Source: Bryobacterales bacterium (GTDB lineage Bacteria > Cyanobacteriota > Vampirovibrionia > Obscuribacterales > Obscuribacteraceae). From it: a DNA stretch of 7,692 nt. The stretch is from the NCBI GenBank assembly GCA_903970295.1, contig CAJCHQ010000838.1, positions 1 to 7,692 of the forward strand, written 5' to 3'. Positions 6,298 through 7,692 of the stretch are shown here, in pieces (position 1 is the first letter of the stretch; each line of letters starts with the position of its first letter). Both the position numbers and the translations under genes were made by a program. The notes under the pieces are model-generated. The model was given only the letters and a program-made list of their open reading frames with translations, did no database searches and was not told the origin of the DNA.

Positions 6298-6314
6298 TTT
6301 AATCGTGTATTAAA
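6298..6314. promoter_or_regulatory. Palindrome between the divergent doc and abrB promoters (candidate operator)
   Basis: TTTAAT (6298-6303) and ATTAAA (6309-6314) are exact inverted copies with a 5-bp centre. It lies between the minus-strand -10 (6260-6265) and the plus-strand -35 (6329-6334), where a bound AbrB-type protein could act on both. Two TATAAC words (6262-6267, 6284-6289) are an alternative binding pattern. Confidence 0.4.
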
Positions 6315-6328
6315 TGGTGGAACTACGG

Positions 6329-6356
6329 TTTACATAAGGCGTCCTAGCGGTATACT
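6329..6356 (+). promoter_or_regulatory. Sigma70-type promoter of the AbrB-like gene
   Basis: TTTACA (-35, 5 of 6 consensus, 6329-6334) and TATACT (-10, 5 of 6, 6351-6356) are 16 bp apart. Transcription would start near 6363, giving a leader of about 49 bases that contains the strong Shine-Dalgarno AGGAGGT at 6399-6405. This is the best promoter-plus-RBS combination in the window, as expected for a short-lived antitoxin that must be made in excess. Confidence 0.65.
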
Positions 6357-6411
6357 AATTATGTGGGAGTTGTGCTTGGTAGCGCGATTCGGTCCGACAG
6401 GAGGTAAATCG

Positions 6412-6639
6412 ATGATAAAGAGGATAGCAAAGCACGGTAATGGGAGGGCTTTGACTCTCGACCGGGCGATGCTCGAGCTGCTAAACATCACCGATGACAC
6501 GCAGCTCAAGATCACCACTGACGGCAAAGGCTTCAGTGTGTACCCGGTAGATGAAGCGCGTGATAGTAAGTTCCAGCAAGCAAAAGCAAGAGGTTTGCAG
6601 AGACAAAAGAAGACTATCAAAGCCTTAGCAGACGGCTAA
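6412..6639 (+). CDS. AbrB/MazE/SpoVT-type DNA-binding protein, probable antitoxin
   Basis: A 75-residue protein. Residues 1-47 match the swapped-hairpin AbrB/MazE fold: MIKRIAKHGNGRALTLDRAM (1-20), LLELLNIT-like LELLNITDD, then TQLKITTDGKGFSVYPV (30-46). The C-terminal 28 residues are basic and helical (KFQQAKARGLQRQKKTIKA), the usual toxin-binding tail of such antitoxins. The frame is open back to 6292, but the ATG at 6412 has a perfect AGGAGGT with 6-base spacing, and the upstream part overlaps the promoter. Family role: dimer that binds its own operator and neutralises a toxin. The only nearby toxin-like gene is the divergent Doc homologue 172 bp away, so pairing is inferred. A solo AbrB-type regulator is the alternative. 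A terminator follows. Confidence 0.88.
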   Translation: MIKRIAKHGNGRALTLDRAMLELLNITDDTQLKITTDGKGFSVYPVDEARDSKFQQAKARGLQRQKKTIKALADG

Positions 6640-6659
6640 AATGAGCCGACTAAATGCTT

Positions 6660-6695
6660 AAAAGAGGGACGATCATTCGCCCCTCTTTTCATTTT
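6660..6695. terminator. Bidirectional rho-independent terminator
   Basis: AAAAGAGGG (6660-6668) and CCCTCTTTT (6681-6689) form a perfect 9-bp stem. Inside it CGA/TCG can pair after an A-C mismatch, leaving the loop TCAT. T-rich sequence follows on the plus strand (TTTTCATTTT). It lies 20 bp after the AbrB-like stop and 30 bp after the end of the convergent zinc-ribbon frame, so it can serve both. Confidence 0.85.
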
Positions 6696-6724
6696 GCTGG
6701 AAAACTGTGCCCGACCGGGAACAA

Positions 6725-7026
6725 CTAATTCAACGGCGCCAATGATCCATTGGAATTCACCCTCGGCGTGCCCTGGTATGGCGCAATTCCGGTGATCAAC
6801 GAAGCCAACGTCGTCGATACCCCATCGACCGTCGTGACAGTCGAATCCGCCCAGCTCTGAAATGTCGATAACTCGTACGTTCCAGCTGTCAACTCTTTGG
6901 AAGTGCTGCCCTCGAAGGAGCAGTGATCACAGCACCGCATTGACTGCAGAACTTGGCTTGTGCCTCTATTGGCATTGAGCACGCCGGACACTGCACTAAG
7001 GGATTTGCTTGATCTTCGCTTTGCAT
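6725..7026 (-). pseudogene. Zinc-ribbon protein gene with apparent frameshift
   Basis: From the ATG at 7026 (AGGT 6 bases upstream; in-frame TAA five codons before), a 45-residue frame reads to a TGA at 6889-6891. It holds a treble-clef zinc ribbon: CPAC (residues 13-16) and FCSQCG (26-31), four Cys in the usual spacing. The next frame, from about 6895 to the TAG at 6725, gives protein-like text (ELTAGTYELSTFQSWADSTV, then GVSTTLASLITGIAPYQG). Joining the two needs a -1 shift near 6890-6915, giving about 100 residues. This may be a decayed gene, a sequencing error, or simply a 45-residue zinc-ribbon protein followed by chance sequence. No classic slippery heptamer is visible. Zinc ribbons of this kind often sit at the N-terminus of bacterial membrane or regulatory proteins; no further function can be read. 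Confidence 0.5.
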
Positions 7027-7196
7027 GTCGCTACCTAATGGTTAAAGCGAGACATGTGGCTAGAAATCGCGCGCTCAGCGACCGCCAGACTATCAGGCTC
7101 CTTTCCGGCTTCGGTAGTCTTGAACACCGCTTCACTTCTCTGCGAAGGTCTGTCTAAATCGTTTGACATCAGGACAATGGACACTCCGAATCTACT

Positions 7197-7210
7197 GGTA
7201 GATATCTACC
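7197..7210. promoter_or_regulatory. Perfect 14-bp palindrome upstream of the TPR gene (candidate operator)
   Basis: GGTAGATATCTACC equals its own reverse complement. A -10-like TATATT lies at 7224-7229, and the position of its -35 (about 7201-7206) falls inside the palindrome, where no -35 consensus is seen. This is the geometry of a repressor or activator site at a promoter. The site also lies between the divergent zinc-ribbon and TPR genes; a TTGACA at about 7163-7168 lacks a matching -10. Confidence 0.45.
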
Positions 7211-7256
7211 CGGCAGATGTGATTATATTCTGTCCGACAAACGGGTGGTATGTTTA

Positions 7257-7692
7257 ATGACACTGGAAGTGGTGCAGATTCATAGAAAGGAATCCCGGGC
7301 CAGGTCCTGGAGAAACAGTCTTGCGCAAAACAAGAAGCGATCGGCGGGCGAGAATGGGCCGTCCCATGCAGCTCTTTGCATTGCCATCGCTTGCAGTCTT
7401 GGTGTTGGGTTTCCTTGCTTGGCTGACGACAGCGGGACAAACAAACAGATCAAGCAACTGAGTGATGCAGGTGCGCAGGCGTATCAAAGTAAGAATTTAG
7501 CGGCTGCCGAGAAGAACTATGAGCAAGCCCTAGCAATAGCGAAAGCTGCAAGTGAACAGCGAAGCGTAGCATCCCTTGATACGAACTTAGGCCTAGTTGA
7601 GACCGACCTGGGAAATTTCGATAAAGCCGCACAGTATCTCAAACAGAGTTTTGACATAAAGAAATCCATACTGGGCATCAAGGACCCGTCCA
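7257..7692 (+). CDS. Exported TPR protein, N-terminal part (runs off window edge)
   Basis: The frame from the ATG at 7257 is open for 145 codons to the window end. Residues 1-37 are basic and polar, an unusually long n-region (HRKESRARSWRNSLAQNKKR, residues 9-28). Residues 38-54 are hydrophobic (AALCIAIACSLGVGFPC), followed by LADD, a plausible signal-peptidase I site after CLA (54-56). Residues about 64-145 hold TPRs: SDAGAQAYQSKNLAAAEKNY with EQALAIAK (69-96), and NLGLVETDLGNFDKAAQYLK (110-129) followed by QSFDIKKSILG. This unit pattern with ILG..DP resembles the kinesin-light-chain TPRs in the PATAN protein at the other end of the window. Role inferred: protein-protein contacts outside the cytoplasm. 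The Shine-Dalgarno is weak (GGTGG), so a different start is possible, but no other ATG lies between 7257 and the hydrophobic segment in this frame. Confidence 0.75.
   Translation, partial: MTLEVVQIHRKESRARSWRNSLAQNKKRSAGENGPSHAALCIAIACSLGVGFPCLADDSGTNKQIKQLSDAGAQAYQSKNLAAAEKNYEQALAIAKAASEQRSVASLDTNLGLVETDLGNFDKAAQYLKQSFDIKKSILGIKDPS

Noticed and set aside
6292..6411. Longer N-terminus of the AbrB-like protein
   Set aside because: The extension overlaps the promoter and the perfect Shine-Dalgarno, and the AbrB fold begins exactly at the ATG at 6412.
7054..7257. Plus-strand reading frame ending in TAATG with the TPR gene start
   Set aside because: The overlap looks like translational coupling, but the frame crosses the palindrome and promoter region, has no Shine-Dalgarno and shows no domain pattern.
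1..7692. CRISPR array, insertion sequence or integrase
   Set aside because: No regularly spaced repeats, no transposase or integrase motifs and no flanking terminal inverted repeats were seen on either strand.

Overview
The window is a bacterial chromosomal segment of roughly balanced base composition. Bacterial marks are good Shine-Dalgarno sequences before several genes, a sigma70-type promoter before a tRNA and rho-independent terminators. A PATAN/DUF4388 + GGDEF-like + TPR regulator, kinesin-light-chain-type TPR units and an exported TPR protein would fit a non-photosynthetic cyanobacterial relative (Obscuribacterales/Melainabacteria-like). Acidobacteriota or Myxococcota-type hosts are also possible, so the taxon is an inference of low to moderate confidence.

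Left half (1-4578), all on the minus strand, looks like ordinary chromosomal backbone. It holds, from right to left, a membrane-anchored or lipoprotein-like alpha/beta hydrolase (3706-4578), an 818-residue regulator with a PATAN domain, a GGDEF-like domain that has lost its active-site signature, and TPRs (1046-3502), a small DUF1232/YkvA membrane protein (484-768), and the N-terminal 147 residues of a rhomboid intramembrane protease running off the left edge (1-441). Gaps of 42 to 203-277 bp hold palindromes and hairpins but no strong promoters.

Centre (4579-4945): a tRNA-Arg(TCG) gene with its own promoter (4767-4796) and a strong terminator (4909-4945).

Right half (4946-7692) looks accessory, as is common next to tRNA genes. 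It contains an unrecognised small gene (5075-5440) whose frame continues past its TGA and then appears to shift by +1 (to 5834), suggesting one decayed gene. Next is a head-to-head pair: a Doc/Fic-family toxin-like gene on the minus strand (5841-6239) and an AbrB/MazE-type antitoxin-like gene on the plus strand (6412-6639). They share a 172-bp divergent control region with two good promoters and a palindrome between them. The toxin has Gln where the family's catalytic His is expected. A bidirectional terminator (6660-6695) separates the antitoxin-like gene from a convergent zinc-ribbon gene that seems frameshifted (6725-7026). The window ends in the start of an exported TPR protein (7257 onward) preceded by a perfect 14-bp palindrome.

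The best candidate for an unusual system is the divergent AbrB/Doc pair with the substituted Fic motif. The second is the PATAN-pseudoGGDEF-TPR regulator.
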